Assembly: GCF_001440395.1 (NCBI RefSeq) | Contig: NZ_LLXZ01000102.1 | Span: 154,482 to 218,481 of the forward strand | Reading direction: 5' to 3' | Origin: Bradyrhizobium jicamae | Lineage (GTDB): Bacteria; Pseudomonadota; Alphaproteobacteria; Rhizobiales; Xanthobacteraceae | Length of the DNA: 64,000 bases | Shown: positions 17,532 through 26,281 of the stretch, one piece after another | Layout: each line of letters begins with the position of its first letter | Numbering within the stretch: position 1 is the first letter of the stretch | Program-made: the position numbers and the translations under genes | Notes under the pieces: model-generated | Seen by the model: the letters and a program-made list of their open reading frames with translations, nothing else | Database searches by the model: none | What the model was told of the DNA's origin: nothing

Positions 17532-18452
17532 ATGGATCGGCTGCTGCAACTCGAAGTCTTTGCCAAGACAGCAGACCTGGGAAGCCTGTCCAAGGCCGCC
17601 GAGACGCTGCGGATGTCGAATGCAGCTGCAAGCCGGCACCTCAGCGCTCTGGAGGAGCGGCTCGCAGTCAGGCTGATCGAGCGCAACACACGCCGGCAGT
17701 GGCTGACGGAGGCCGGGCAAGAGCTGTTGCAGCGCTGCGGCTCGATCTTGAGCGAGTTGGCTGAAGCCGAGGACGCGGTCAGCGATCGAGCGGTATCACC
17801 ACAGGGGATGTTGCGTGTGACGAGCTCGCTGTCCTTTGCGGTGATCTATCTCGCGCCGATGCTGCCCGCTTTCCGCGCGCTCTACCCCAAGCTCAACGTA
17901 CAGATCATCGCCGCCAACCGCTATCCCGACTTTATCGAGGCGGGCATCGACGTTGCCATCCGCACACGCGAACAAGAGCCGGATTCCAACATCGTCGTGC
18001 GCCGCATCGGCCAGATGCGTCGAGTTCTGGCTGCCGCGCCGTCCTATATCGCGTCCCGCGGTCGGCCGGAGGCGCCCGGCGACCTCGAGCGCCACAACAT
18101 GCTGGTCTACAGCCTTGCCAACGATCCCTATTCGCTGCGGCTGCGCAAGGGAAACGCGACGCAGACCATTCGCGTCACGCCGACGCTCGACAGCAATGAC
18201 GGCCAGGTCATTCGCGGCGCAGCTCTTGCGGGCCTCGGCATTCTCATCCAGCCGCTCTACATCGTCCAGGGCGACATCCTGGCCGGCAAGCTAGTTCCAG
18301 TGCTGCTCGATTGGGAGTTGCCGCTCCTGACGATGAATGTCGCCTATCAGAATCGCGTCAGGCTGCCCGCCAAAATCAGGGTGTTTTCCGATTTTCTGGT
18401 CAGCCATATCCGCGAGCACTCCGATTCCGGCATATGGATGGAAGCAAAATAG
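17532..18452 (+). CDS. LysR-family transcriptional regulator, probable hydroxyquinol-operon regulator
   Basis: A 306-residue LysR regulator with an N-terminal winged helix ('LGSLSKAAETLRMSNAAASR') and a C-terminal periplasmic-binding-like effector domain. It is divergent from the Dabb-maleylacetate reductase-dioxygenase operon, the classical arrangement for a pathway regulator that answers to a pathway compound. There is no Shine-Dalgarno sequence before the ATG; the palindrome arm comes to within 8 bases of it, which fits autoregulation or a leaderless message. Confidence 0.9.
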   Translation: MDRLLQLEVFAKTADLGSLSKAAETLRMSNAAASRHLSALEERLAVRLIERNTRRQWLTEAGQELLQRCGSILSELAEAEDAVSDRAVSPQGMLRVTSSLSFAVIYLAPMLPAFRALYPKLNVQIIAANRYPDFIEAGIDVAIRTREQEPDSNIVVRRIGQMRRVLAAAPSYIASRGRPEAPGDLERHNMLVYSLANDPYSLRLRKGNATQTIRVTPTLDSNDGQVIRGAALAGLGILIQPLYIVQGDILAGKLVPVLLDWELPLLTMNVAYQNRVRLPAKIRVFSDFLVSHIREHSDSGIWMEAK

Positions 18453-18620
18453 CGCTTGCCGATGAAATCAAGGCGAGTGACGCTTCGTCAGCGCCGACCG
18501 CGCATTTGCCGCTTGGCCGCAGCCCGAAGGAACGCCGCGTTAGCCGGCGCAAACTCGATTTGTGCGCCGTAGCACTGCTGCTATGTTTTCCTCGATGGCC
18601 AGTGGTCGGAGCTTTTCTCC

Positions 18621-19301
18621 ATGCGTTTTATCGCCGGGCTCGTTGTCGCGTTCCTGATCGTCCTGCCTGCATCGGCGCAGGTGGCGCCGACCGAGGCTGA
18701 GTTGCGCGGCTATGGGGGCTTGCATGCGGCCGCCGCGCGAGGCGATGTCGCCGATATCGAACGGCGCATCGCGGCTGGCGAAAACAAGGAGGTGGTCGAC
18801 GCGCGTCATCGCACGCCGCTGCATGTCGCGGTCTATCAGAAAAAGCACGAGGCAGCGCGCGCCCTGATGCGGCTTGGCGCCGATCCGAACAAGCTGGAGA
18901 TCGACCGCTATGATATCATCACCATCGCCGCGGTCGCCAACGACGTGCCGATGCTCCGGATCGCGCTCGAGGGCGGCGGCAACCCGAAGGCCGTTACCAG
19001 CCGTTATGATGGCACCGCGCTGATAGCGGCCGCGCATCTCGGCCACGCCGAGATCGTGCGGACATTGATTGCCGCCAAGGCGCCGCTCGATCACGTCAAC
19101 AATCTGCAATGGACCGCGCTGATCGAATCGATCGTGCTCGGCGATGGCGGCAGGAACCACACCGAGACCTTGCGCGCGCTGGTCGAGGCCGGCGCCAACG
19201 TCAATATTCCCGACGGCAGCGGTTCGACGCCGCTCGCGCTGGCGCGAAGTCGTGGCTATCGCGACATGGTTGCGATCCTGGAAAAGGCCGGTGCGAAGTG
19301 A
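18621..19301 (+). CDS. exported ankyrin-repeat protein
   Basis: A 226-residue protein with a signal peptide ('IAGLVVAFLIVLPASAQ') followed by about five ankyrin repeats. Recognisable repeat starts are 'YGGLHAAAARGD', 'RTPLHVAVYQKK', 'GTALIAAAHLGH', 'WTALIESIVLGD' and 'STPLALARSRGY'. It is a protein-binding module in the periplasm; partners are unknown. GGAG lies 8 bases before the ATG at 18621. It follows the LysR gene by 168 bases and is probably a separate unit. Confidence 0.85.
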   Translation: MRFIAGLVVAFLIVLPASAQVAPTEAELRGYGGLHAAAARGDVADIERRIAAGENKEVVDARHRTPLHVAVYQKKHEAARALMRLGADPNKLEIDRYDIITIAAVANDVPMLRIALEGGGNPKAVTSRYDGTALIAAAHLGHAEIVRTLIAAKAPLDHVNNLQWTALIESIVLGDGGRNHTETLRALVEAGANVNIPDGSGSTPLALARSRGYRDMVAILEKAGAK

Positions 19302-19325
19302 CGAGGTAGCCGGCGTGGCCCGTGG

Positions 19326-19454
19326 CTAGAACGCCCGGCGTCGCGGCGGCGGGCCGACTTGCGGGTGCCGCCGATTGAGGAGTTCCGAAATTGCGACGGT
19401 CGCGATGCCCGCGATGATGGTGATGGCTGCCATCACCAGAACAGTCTTGAGCAT
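19326..19454 (-). CDS. 42-residue single-span membrane protein
   Basis: A short frame with a near-perfect ribosome site (GAGGAGGGAACC before the ATG at 19454) encodes 42 residues. They form one hydrophobic segment (about residues 2-22, 'TVLVMAAITIIAGIATVAIS') followed by a basic, proline-rich tail ending 'PPPRRRAF'. The topology is probably N-out or N-in with a cytoplasmic basic tail. It is not similar to any family I recognise. The frame lies in an otherwise empty stretch between the ankyrin gene and the next small gene. Confidence 0.6.
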   Translation of the reverse strand: MLKTVLVMAAITIIAGIATVAISELLNRRHPQVGPPPRRRAF

Positions 19455-19678
19455 GGTTCCCTCCTCAACGGCTTTGACGTCAGGACGCCAGACGAATCAC
19501 GTTCTGGCAAGACGAGGGAACTACGGGGCCGAGTTGTACAGAGAGGGTGGAGCTGCTTGTTCCAGTCCATGACGAACTGAAACGGAACTTCAGGCAGCCT
19601 GGCCGAAGAGTCTGTTTCCGAACAGACGGATGGTGCCGCGCTGGATTAATGGTCCCTCGTAAACGAGGAGCACCGGGC

Positions 19679-19918
19679 ATGCAGACACGGCGCGTCAAGC
19701 ACGAGAAGACTTTCGAGAAGCGATTGGCGGAAGAGGTTCAGTGCTTTAGAGAGGCGGCAAATCAGGCACAGCCCGGCATGGCCCGCGAGTTGCTGTTGCG
19801 GCGGGTTCGGCAGATGGAAGCCGCATTGGAACTCGTCGAGCAAAAGGGGATAGCGAGACTTGTCTCCCCGCCGGCAGGTGCTGCGCTTAAAGCGGCGGCC
19901 TATCCGCCAAAACCGTAA
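19679..19918 (+). CDS. small hypothetical protein, 79 residues
   Basis: A basic, helix-rich protein ('TFEKRLAEEVQCFREAA', 'LLLRRVRQMEAALELV') of a type common in bradyrhizobia, without a known function. GAGGAG stands 9 bases before the ATG at 19679; in-frame upstream codons add residues without such a site. The 3' end overlaps the convergent VOC gene by 19 bases. Confidence 0.65.
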   Translation: MQTRRVKHEKTFEKRLAEEVQCFREAANQAQPGMARELLLRRVRQMEAALELVEQKGIARLVSPPAGAALKAAAYPPKP

Positions 19919-20352
19919 TAATCCCGCACGACCGTTTCGCGCAGCGCGCCGGGTTCGAACACTTCGATCACGACGCCATCAGGCGCGCCGAGCATGAAAT
20001 AGCCGCCTCCGCCGCCGGTTGGCCGGATCGGATTCGGAATGTGCAGGCCTGCGGCCTTCATCCGGTCATATACCTCGCGAACTCCGACGACCTGCATGCC
20101 CAGATGATGCACCGCGTTCTTGCCGTCGCCGCGCGGCGGCTGGTCGTAGAGGTGCATGGCGCCGATGCCGATCTTGATGAAGACGTTGCGCGCGCCGACA
20201 ACGCCGCCGTCCCAGATCACCTCGGCATCGAACCATTTCCTGTAGAACTCGATCGTCGCGTCGATGTCCGACGCGAAGAGGTGGACGTGCTGCAGGTGGT
20301 AGCGCTGCGTCGTGCCGTAGGGATACTGCCACTCGCTTTCGGGCGCCGTCAT
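19900..20352 (-). CDS. VOC-superfamily protein (glyoxalase/dioxygenase fold)
   Basis: A 150-residue vicinal-oxygen-chelate protein with paired beta-alpha-beta modules. Likely metal ligands are the histidine in 'QHVHLF', the histidine in 'AVHHLGM' and the glutamate in 'VVIEVFEPG'. Such proteins are lyases, isomerases or dioxygenases; the reaction is not evident. The ATG at 20352 has GGAGGAG in front, better than the ATG at 20373. It is upstream-adjacent to the LysR gene on the same strand but separated by about 100 bases. Confidence 0.85.
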   Translation of the reverse strand: MTAPESEWQYPYGTTQRYHLQHVHLFASDIDATIEFYRKWFDAEVIWDGGVVGARNVFIKIGIGAMHLYDQPPRGDGKNAVHHLGMQVVGVREVYDRMKAAGLHIPNPIRPTGGGGGYFMLGAPDGVVIEVFEPGALRETVVRDYYGFGG

Positions 20353-20455
20353 GCCTGCTCCTCCGATGTCCATACGCGCTGGATCGTTGAAGCGTCTGTG
20401 TCAGAGCCGTGTCAGGCTGGCAAACGAGCTTTTTCGAACGCGCTTTGAGTAAAAC

Positions 20456-21394
20456 TCAACGCGCATATTCCGCGCCCGCCTTGACGGCCGCCTTCTTCGC
20501 CGTGCCCTTTTTCAGCGCGGGCTCGCCGCGTGCACCGTTCAGCCAGGCGACGAAAGCGGTGACGGCGGGATCGTCGGCCATGCGCTGCTCGTATTCGAGG
20601 ACGAACTGCCGGCGCGTCGGGCGGATGATCGGATGGGCCCTGACCAGGTTGCCGCGGGCGAGATCGGGCGCGAGCAGGCCGTCGATGGCGATGGCGACGC
20701 CCATGCCGGCGGCTGCGGCTTCAATGGTCAGGCCGAGGCTTTCAAAGCTGCTGCCACCCTGCACGGGGACATCAGCGAATTGCGCGTAATCGAGCCAGCG
20801 GCGCCAGTCGTCCGGACGCGGCCGCGCATGCAGGAGGGGAACGGCAGCGAAATCCACCGCGCCCTTGTTCAAGAACTCCGGCGCGCAGACCGGCACGGTC
20901 GCGATCGGCATCAGGGAATGGGTGACCAGCCCGGCGCGCGGCTGCCCGTCGGAGACGGCGATCACCGCGTCGTAACGGCTGGCGAGAAGGTCGAGCGGAT
21001 TGGAGCTGGTGTGCAGGTCGACTTCGAGCTCGGGATAGGCGGCATGGAGCGTCGGCCAGATCGGCAGCAGGAAGCGCGAGACGAAGAAGCCATAGACCCC
21101 GACGGTCAGCCGCCGGAAACGCCGCAACCGCAAGCCGTCGGCGGCGTCGGCGATCCGATCCAGCGCCTCGCGGGCGGAGTCGGCAAAGGTTTTCCCGGCC
21201 GAGGTCAAGGCCAGCCCGCGCGAGCCGCGCAGGAACAGGGCGGTCCCCATGCGCGCTTCAAGGGCGCGGACGTGCCGGCTCACGGCGCCGACCGTCACGT
21301 TCAGCTCCTCCGCCGCCCGGGTGATCGACAGATGCCGCGCGGCGGCCTCGAACGCCCGCACGGCATGCAAGGGAGGAAGTCGTCGTGATGCCAT
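20456..21394 (-). CDS. LysR-family transcriptional regulator (GcvA-like)
   Basis: A 312-residue LysR protein of the GcvA/AmpR subgroup: it opens 'RRLPPLHAVRAFEAAARHLS' and the helix-turn-helix includes 'ITRAAEELNVTVGAVSRHVR'. A lysine/alanine-rich tail follows the effector domain. It is divergent from the acyl-CoA dehydrogenase gene (159-base spacer), which is probably its target. No good ribosome site is seen before the ATG at 21394. Confidence 0.9.
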   Translation of the reverse strand: MASRRLPPLHAVRAFEAAARHLSITRAAEELNVTVGAVSRHVRALEARMGTALFLRGSRGLALTSAGKTFADSAREALDRIADAADGLRLRRFRRLTVGVYGFFVSRFLLPIWPTLHAAYPELEVDLHTSSNPLDLLASRYDAVIAVSDGQPRAGLVTHSLMPIATVPVCAPEFLNKGAVDFAAVPLLHARPRPDDWRRWLDYAQFADVPVQGGSSFESLGLTIEAAAAGMGVAIAIDGLLAPDLARGNLVRAHPIIRPTRRQFVLEYEQRMADDPAVTAFVAWLNGARGEPALKKGTAKKAAVKAGAEYAR

Positions 21395-21553
21395 CGGGCA
21401 AGTTTAGTGGAAAAGGACCGGGGGGCAAACGGGTGTTGACTCTGGCTCAAGGCGCCGACCCAAGAAGTCGTTTGCACGGATATGTCGCAAGCCGTACCCC
21501 GGTTTTCGCCCCGGGCTGCTTGAGCCCGGCAGGCGAAGCCGAGGGAGGTGCCC

Positions 21554-23305
21554 ATGACCATTCATGTCGATCTGACCAGGCGCGAGGCGGTGGCCCGGCG
21601 TTCCGGCGCGTTGGCGCCGACCTGCCGCGGGCTGAACTTCTATTCGCTCGACCAGAGCCTGCGGGACCTGTTGCCGCATTACATGGAGGCGCCGCTGCTG
21701 GCGCATCTCTCGCCGCATCTTGCGGAACTCGGCGAACTCGCCGGCGGGCGGCTGCATGATTTGTCCGATCAGGCCGAGCGGCATCAGCCGGTGCTGCATC
21801 CGCGCGACGGCTATGGCCGCGACGAGGAGTGGATCGAATACCATCCGGCCTATCGCGAGATGGAGAGCATCGCGTTCGGCAAGTTCGGCATGCACGCGAT
21901 GTGCAACCGCGCCGGCGTCATGGGCTGGCCGGCGCCGATGCCGCCGCTCGCCAAGTACGTCTTTCATTATCTGTTCGCGCAGGCCGAGTTCGGCCTGCTG
22001 TGCCCGGTCAACCTCACCGACAGCTCGTCCGAACTGGTACGCCGCTTCGGCAACGATGAGCTGCGTCAGCGCTACCTCGATCGGATGTGGAGCCAGGATC
22101 CCGCCACGCTGTTCAAATGCGCGCAGTTCATGACGGAGAAGACCGGGGGCTCCGATGTCGGCGCCGGCGAACTCCTTGCTGTCAGGGACGGCAAGGACTG
22201 GAAGCTGTGGGGCGAGAAGTGGTTCTGCTCCAACGTCGACGCTGAACTCGCGGTGCTGCTGGCGCGGCCCGAGGGGGCGGTGGCCGGCGGGCGTGGCCTC
22301 GGCCTGTTCCTGATGCCGAAGGTGCTGCCCGATGGACGGCGGAATTCCTATCGGATCATGCGGCTGAAGGACAAGCTCGGCAGCCGCACCATGGCGAGCG
22401 GCGAGATCGTGTTCGAGGGCGCGGTCGCCCACCAGCTCGGCGAGCTCGACCAGGGCCTCAAGCACATGCTGGTGATGGTGAATTCGAGCCGCGTGTCGCA
22501 TCTGGCGCGCGCCGCCGGCATGATGCGGCGCTGCCTGAACGAGGCGATGATCGCCGCGCGGCATCGCAACGCCTTCGGGCGTGCCGTGATCGACCATCCC
22601 CTGATGCGGCGGCAATTGCTCAAGCTGATGGTGCCGACCGAGCAGGCGCTGTCGGCGCTGCTCTACGCGGCGACGTCGTCCGACAAGGTGCTGCGGCTCT
22701 TGACGCCGATCGCAAAGTATCGCGCGTGCCGGGACAATGTCACGGTCGCCACCGGTGCGATGGAGGCGCGCGGCGGCAACGGCTACATCGAGGACTGGCC
22801 GAACGCGCGGCTCATCCGCGATGCCCATCTCGGCCTGCTCTGGGAAGGCACCAGCAACATCAACGCGCTCGATGCCGTGCAGCGCGCGGTCGGCAAGGTG
22901 CGAGGCCACGAAGCGCTGCGCGACGATCTCGGCCGCCAGTTGGAGGACACGGCTGGCATGCCGGGCCAGTTCCGCACCCGCCTTTCCGGCGCGCTGACGG
23001 ATGCCATGCGCTTTGCGGAAGAGGTTGCGGCCGATCCGGAGAACGAGCGTTTTTGCCGGATCGCCGCCGGGAAACTCTATCACGCGACGACGGCTGCGCT
23101 GCTGGCATCCGAAGGTACGCGGCTCGGCCAGGCCGGCGGCGATGCGCGGCGTCTATTGCTCTCTCGCTTCGTGCTCGAGCATCGTCTGGCCGAGCATTCT
23201 CAAGCCAATCTGCAGGCGCAGCGCTGGGAGAACGAAGCGATCGATCTGTTGCTTGGCGACGCGCCTGTCACGATGAGCCAGGCTGCCGCGCTGGTGCAGG
23301 GGTAG
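21554..23305 (+). CDS. acyl-CoA dehydrogenase family protein
   Basis: A flavoprotein of about 583 residues, larger than classical acyl-CoA dehydrogenases (about 380), with a C-terminal helical extension after the catalytic domain. Recognisable are the FAD/substrate loop 'FMTEKTGGSDVGAGE' and the block 'EARGGNGYIEDWPNARLIRD' followed by 'WEGTSNI', which carries the catalytic-base glutamate. It would introduce an alpha,beta double bond in an acyl-CoA. The ATG at 21554 is preceded by GGGAGGTGCCC; a GTG two codons earlier is possible. The next gene starts three bases after its stop, so they are one operon. Confidence 0.9.
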   Translation: MTIHVDLTRREAVARRSGALAPTCRGLNFYSLDQSLRDLLPHYMEAPLLAHLSPHLAELGELAGGRLHDLSDQAERHQPVLHPRDGYGRDEEWIEYHPAYREMESIAFGKFGMHAMCNRAGVMGWPAPMPPLAKYVFHYLFAQAEFGLLCPVNLTDSSSELVRRFGNDELRQRYLDRMWSQDPATLFKCAQFMTEKTGGSDVGAGELLAVRDGKDWKLWGEKWFCSNVDAELAVLLARPEGAVAGGRGLGLFLMPKVLPDGRRNSYRIMRLKDKLGSRTMASGEIVFEGAVAHQLGELDQGLKHMLVMVNSSRVSHLARAAGMMRRCLNEAMIAARHRNAFGRAVIDHPLMRRQLLKLMVPTEQALSALLYAATSSDKVLRLLTPIAKYRACRDNVTVATGAMEARGGNGYIEDWPNARLIRDAHLGLLWEGTSNINALDAVQRAVGKVRGHEALRDDLGRQLEDTAGMPGQFRTRLSGALTDAMRFAEEVAADPENERFCRIAAGKLYHATTAALLASEGTRLGQAGGDARRLLLSRFVLEHRLAEHSQANLQAQRWENEAIDLLLGDAPVTMSQAAALVQG

Positions 23306-23308
23306 ATC

Positions 23309-24091
23309 ATGGACATTGCGCTTCAACGCGAACTCGCACGCCTGCTCGCGACGCTGCGTCGTGAAGGACGCCAGCAGAGCGGCCTCGATCAACGTCTCGT
23401 GCCGCCGGACAACGCGACGGCCTATCGCGTCGCCGGCATGGTCGCGGAAGAGCTGGGCTGGGACGTGGTCGGCTGGAAGATCGCCGCGATGAAGGAGGGG
23501 CTGCAGCGTCAGCTGCGTACGGACTCACCGATCTACGGCCGGGTGATGATGCCGGTCGTGCCGTCGCCCGCTACCGTCGAGCATGCCAAGGTCTGCAGCC
23601 CGATTCCTGAAGTCGAATATCAGGCCATACTCGGCGCCGACCTGCCGCCGCGTGAGAGGGCCTACACCATGGAGGAAGTCACCGAGGCGGTGGTGTCGCT
23701 GCATCCGGGCATCGAGCTCGCTGAATGCCGCTTCGTCCACGACGCGGCGTTTCCGCCGCTGCCCGCGATCCTCGCCGACGGCGCGGGCAGCGGCATCATC
23801 GCCTGCGGTGAGGCGATCCCCGACTGGAAGACGCGCGACATCGCCGGACAGGAAGTGGTGTTGAGCTGCAATGGCACGCTGCGGCGAAAGGGCACGGCGG
23901 GTGAATTGCTCGACCATCCGATGGTGCCGCTGACCTGGCTCGCCAACGAACTGTCGCGCACCGGCGTCGGCATGAAGGCGGGGCAGATCGTCAGCACGGG
24001 GACGCTGACCGGCATGCTGCGGCCGAAGCCGGGAGATACCTTCGTCGCGGATTTCGGCCCGTTCGGGAGCGTGACCGCGACCTACGCCTGA
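23309..24091 (+). CDS. 2-keto-4-pentenoate hydratase-like protein (FAH superfamily)
   Basis: A 260-residue member of the MhpD/fumarylacetoacetate-hydrolase family, which hydrates 2-oxo-dienoates from aromatic meta-cleavage or decarboxylates related oxo-acids. Seen are the core 'VVGWKIAAM', the acidic metal-binding residues in 'PIPEVEYQAIL' and 'GIELAECRF', and the C-terminal 'GQIVSTGTLTGM'. It is coupled to the acyl-CoA dehydrogenase gene. No meta-cleavage dioxygenase is present nearby, so the physiological substrate is open. Confidence 0.88.
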   Translation: MDIALQRELARLLATLRREGRQQSGLDQRLVPPDNATAYRVAGMVAEELGWDVVGWKIAAMKEGLQRQLRTDSPIYGRVMMPVVPSPATVEHAKVCSPIPEVEYQAILGADLPPRERAYTMEEVTEAVVSLHPGIELAECRFVHDAAFPPLPAILADGAGSGIIACGEAIPDWKTRDIAGQEVVLSCNGTLRRKGTAGELLDHPMVPLTWLANELSRTGVGMKAGQIVSTGTLTGMLRPKPGDTFVADFGPFGSVTATYA

Positions 24092-24094
24092 TCG

Positions 24095-24205
24095 GCGTTG
24101 AAGCACGATCCGGAAAAGCGTGTAGCGGTTTTCCGAAAAGATCATGCTCAAACAACAAGATAAAGCGGGATGACGATTCGAAGATAAGTCATCACGCTTT
24201 AGTGC
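24095..24205. repeat. dispersed rhizobial intergenic palindrome
   Basis: The sequence after the hydratase stop contains cggaaaa (24111-24117) and ttttccg (24129-24135) around an 11-base loop, followed by aagatcatgctcaaacaa. I recognise this as a repeat frequently seen between genes in rhizobial chromosomes. It may form a transcript hairpin but lacks a T-run of terminator type. Confidence 0.55.
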
Positions 24206-24210
24206 CGATC

Positions 24211-24525
24211 TCAGGTACCCCGTTCGGGGAGATCGCCGAGCAGATTTGACAGCCTGACTGCAAGGTGCCGCAGCTTGGCGTTCTCCTCGAGCAGTTGCCG
24301 CACGTTGCCGGTGTCCTGTTGCCGCGCTTTGTCGCGGCGAAGTCCGTCGGCTTCGTCGAGCAGAGGGGAAAGCGCGGCGAGCAGCGCCTCACCCCGGAGC
24401 GGTACTTCCTGTGCCGGGGCCACGCTATTGCGCTCGCGCAGTGGCACGACGTTGTCGCGACGTCCGACATTACGGAAGGCGTCGACGCGGACCTGTTTGC
24501 CAAGCGGTAGAGGTTCGGTACTCAT
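24211..24525 (-). CDS. small hypothetical protein with a C-terminal coiled coil, 104 residues
   Basis: The ATG at 24525 has AGGA eight bases upstream. The C-terminus 'LLEENAKLRHLAVRLSNLL' is a predicted coiled coil and closely resembles the C-terminus of the 80-residue protein at 25775-26017 ('LIEENARLRELLSQLSDLI'). Both also have an LRRD stretch before it. I do not know a function. A longer frame with a start at 24615 adds unconvincing residues. Confidence 0.6.
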   Translation of the reverse strand: MSTEPLPLGKQVRVDAFRNVGRRDNVVPLRERNSVAPAQEVPLRGEALLAALSPLLDEADGLRRDKARQQDTGNVRQLLEENAKLRHLAVRLSNLLGDLPERGT

Positions 24526-24752
24526 GACAATTTCCTGATCACAAGGTGGCACAGTCGCCATTTTCGACCACCCAGTTTTCATTGAGTCCGGGGCAAATTT
24601 GCGTCGGAAAAGCAACGGCGAAAAGGCTCGCTGGATGGCGCCTCTGTTGTTCGAGTCACACGGCAGATCGGATTAGGCCAAATTTTTGACGTATCGCCGT
24701 CCTTTCTGACATCGGCGGTGGGCTGGGGAGCGACCACCGTAGGGGCGTATCG

Positions 24753-24953
24753 ATGACGGATTTCCTGACTAACGCGGATCACTGGCGCAAGCGCGCGGAA
24801 CAGACGAGGGCGTTAGCCGCGACGGCGGCCAAGGACCAGGGGCGCCTGCTCAAGGTGGCAGAAGAATACGATCGCCTGGCGGCGCACGCCGAACGGCGGC
24901 GAAGCACGCCGGTTCCTCCCGCTTCGTACGTTCCGGCAAGCCAGCCTGAATAA
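24753..24953 (+). CDS. small hypothetical protein, 66 residues
   Basis: A charged helical protein ('HWRKRAEQTRALAATAAKDQ') with a proline-rich tail. It matches a type of small protein often annotated as hypothetical in bradyrhizobia, where an N-terminal 'W+xRAEE.R.LA' helix is typical. No catalytic motif or membrane segment. The upstream 227-base spacer holds nothing else that I can support. Confidence 0.6.
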   Translation: MTDFLTNADHWRKRAEQTRALAATAAKDQGRLLKVAEEYDRLAAHAERRRSTPVPPASYVPASQPE

Positions 24954-25170
24954 CCTTCTTTAATCGAAAATCGCCGGGAGAAGCGGGCATTCCGCATGCG
25001 GGAGGCACGCGGCTGCGTCCATCGTGGCGGAGCAACGCACAGCCATACCCAGATGTGTGACCTGTAAAACACAACCACGATGCAACGTTCAAAGCATTGT
25101 GATGGCGCGATTGCAGTCGAATCAACGAATCGCCTAGACCGTTAGCGGGGCTGGGAAGCGGAGAGTTAGT

Positions 25171-25269
25171 ATGAGAGTCGCTTCCTTAGAAAGTGTACTG
25201 ACGGCGGCTACGCTGGTATTGGCCATCGTCATCGTGCTGTGGGGAATCAAGATTTTCCACGGTGTGTGA
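25171..25269 (+). CDS. 32-residue single-span membrane protein
   Basis: A short frame preceded by GGAGAG six bases before the ATG encodes one hydrophobic helix ('VLTAATLVLAIVIVLWGIKI') with short polar ends. It is in a 0.8-kb stretch made only of small genes. Not recognised. Support is the ribosome site and the clean transmembrane pattern. Confidence 0.45.
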   Translation: MRVASLESVLTAATLVLAIVIVLWGIKIFHGV

Positions 25270-25489
25270 GCAGGTGAGCTGGCGTCGAACAGAGACCTCC
25301 GGTCAAGAAGAGGGCTCACGACAAAGGCACGGGCAGGGCGTCACTTCCGCGGCGGCGGAGGCCTTCTCATTTCTGATTGCCGAGGCATAGTTCGCCGGAG
25401 GCTTGTCCCTTCCGACGCGTATCGGGTTTGGTTTACGGCTTGGCGTAAAATTCGCACAGGCCGCGAGAGGCATTGGTTTCAATTTCCGC

Positions 25490-25582
25490 ATGCATTTTGG
25501 CTATTATCTGATGATCGCAGCCCTCGTTCTCATTGGGCTGGAAGTCCTTTACCGGCTCTATCAATTGGCAACATTCCTTTAA
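25490..25582 (+). CDS. 30-residue possible membrane protein
   Basis: A frame of 30 residues is hydrophobic throughout its centre ('YLMIAALVLIGLEVLY'). The ribosome site is weak (a GAGAGG is too far upstream at about 19 bases), so this is only a candidate. It follows the 32-residue membrane protein by 220 bases. Confidence 0.3.
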   Translation: MHFGYYLMIAALVLIGLEVLYRLYQLATFL

Positions 25583-25774
25583 ATCGCACGCGCAGGCTGC
25601 TGCTTTTGCCCCGCGCCGATTAACGATTTGCCGCAATCACGCCGCTTTAGCGCCGGGGTCGTTTCCGCTCGATTCTAATTTTGGTCGCAAATTTGCCGGC
25701 CGACTCACCTCATTCTCCGCGCGCGACGTGGTGACTGGGGGCACGTTCCGCTTTTTAAAATTGGAGTATCAATC

Positions 25775-26017
25775 ATGCGAGTAGACCATCCGCAGCTTAA
25801 TAAGCGAGACCGCCGCGCTGAACCTTCATTTTGGGTTGAGGAACCGACCGATGACGCACTTTCATTGCTTGAGAATGCCCTTCGCGGGGATGAGCCTGCC
25901 CTTCGCCGCGACGAGCGGGCCGACGAAGCCAACGCGCTGATCGAGGAAAATGCCAGGCTTCGAGAGCTTCTGTCGCAACTATCGGACCTGATTCGCAAAA
26001 ACGGCGTTCAGCGCTAA
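25775..26017 (+). CDS. small hypothetical protein with a C-terminal coiled coil, 80 residues
   Basis: An acidic, helical protein ending in 'LIEENARLRELLSQLSDLI', which resembles the C-terminus of the protein encoded at 24211-24525. The shared pattern LRRD...L-x-EENA-x-LR-x-L...LS-x-L suggests paralogues or a common binding partner. A strong hairpin terminator follows directly. Function unknown. Confidence 0.65.
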   Translation: MRVDHPQLNKRDRRAEPSFWVEEPTDDALSLLENALRGDEPALRRDERADEANALIEENARLRELLSQLSDLIRKNGVQR

Positions 26018-26033
26018 CGCCCACATCTGATTT

Positions 26034-26082
26034 CGGCCCCGCCCCGGCAACAAGCGATTGCACCGCTGCCGGGGCGGGGCCG
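26034..26082 (+). terminator. strong stem-loop terminator after the 80-residue protein gene
   Basis: A perfect 16-base-pair GC-rich stem (26034-26049 with 26067-26082) and a 17-base loop lie 17 bases after the stop at 26017, followed by cgtttattt. It should end transcription of the small-gene cluster. Confidence 0.75.
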
Positions 26083-26122
26083 CGTTTATTTCCAGGGATT
26101 GAATCTGCGCTGCCGAGCTATC

Positions 26123-26250
26123 CCCTCATCCTGTGAGGAGCCCGCAGCGCGGGCGTCTCGAAGGATGTAGGCCACCGATGGGGCCTCATGGTTCTCCCAG
26201 CGATGCGAAGCATCATCCGGAGACGCGCTTTGCGCTCCTCACCATGAGGG
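26123..26250. repeat. dispersed inverted repeat
   Basis: The stretch has imperfect inverted ends (ccctcatcctgtgaggagc at its left; gcgctcctcaccatgaggg at its right) with further internal palindromes. It resembles repeats common between genes in bradyrhizobia. A short related piece, cacctcaccatgagggtc, recurs near 54670. It separates the small-gene cluster from the convergent peptide-transporter operon. Confidence 0.55.
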
Positions 26251-26281
26251 ACGTATGGTCCAGTAATATCAGGCGCCGCTC

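Noticed and set aside
21404..23083. 559-residue minus-strand frame
   Set aside because: Antisense to the acyl-CoA dehydrogenase.
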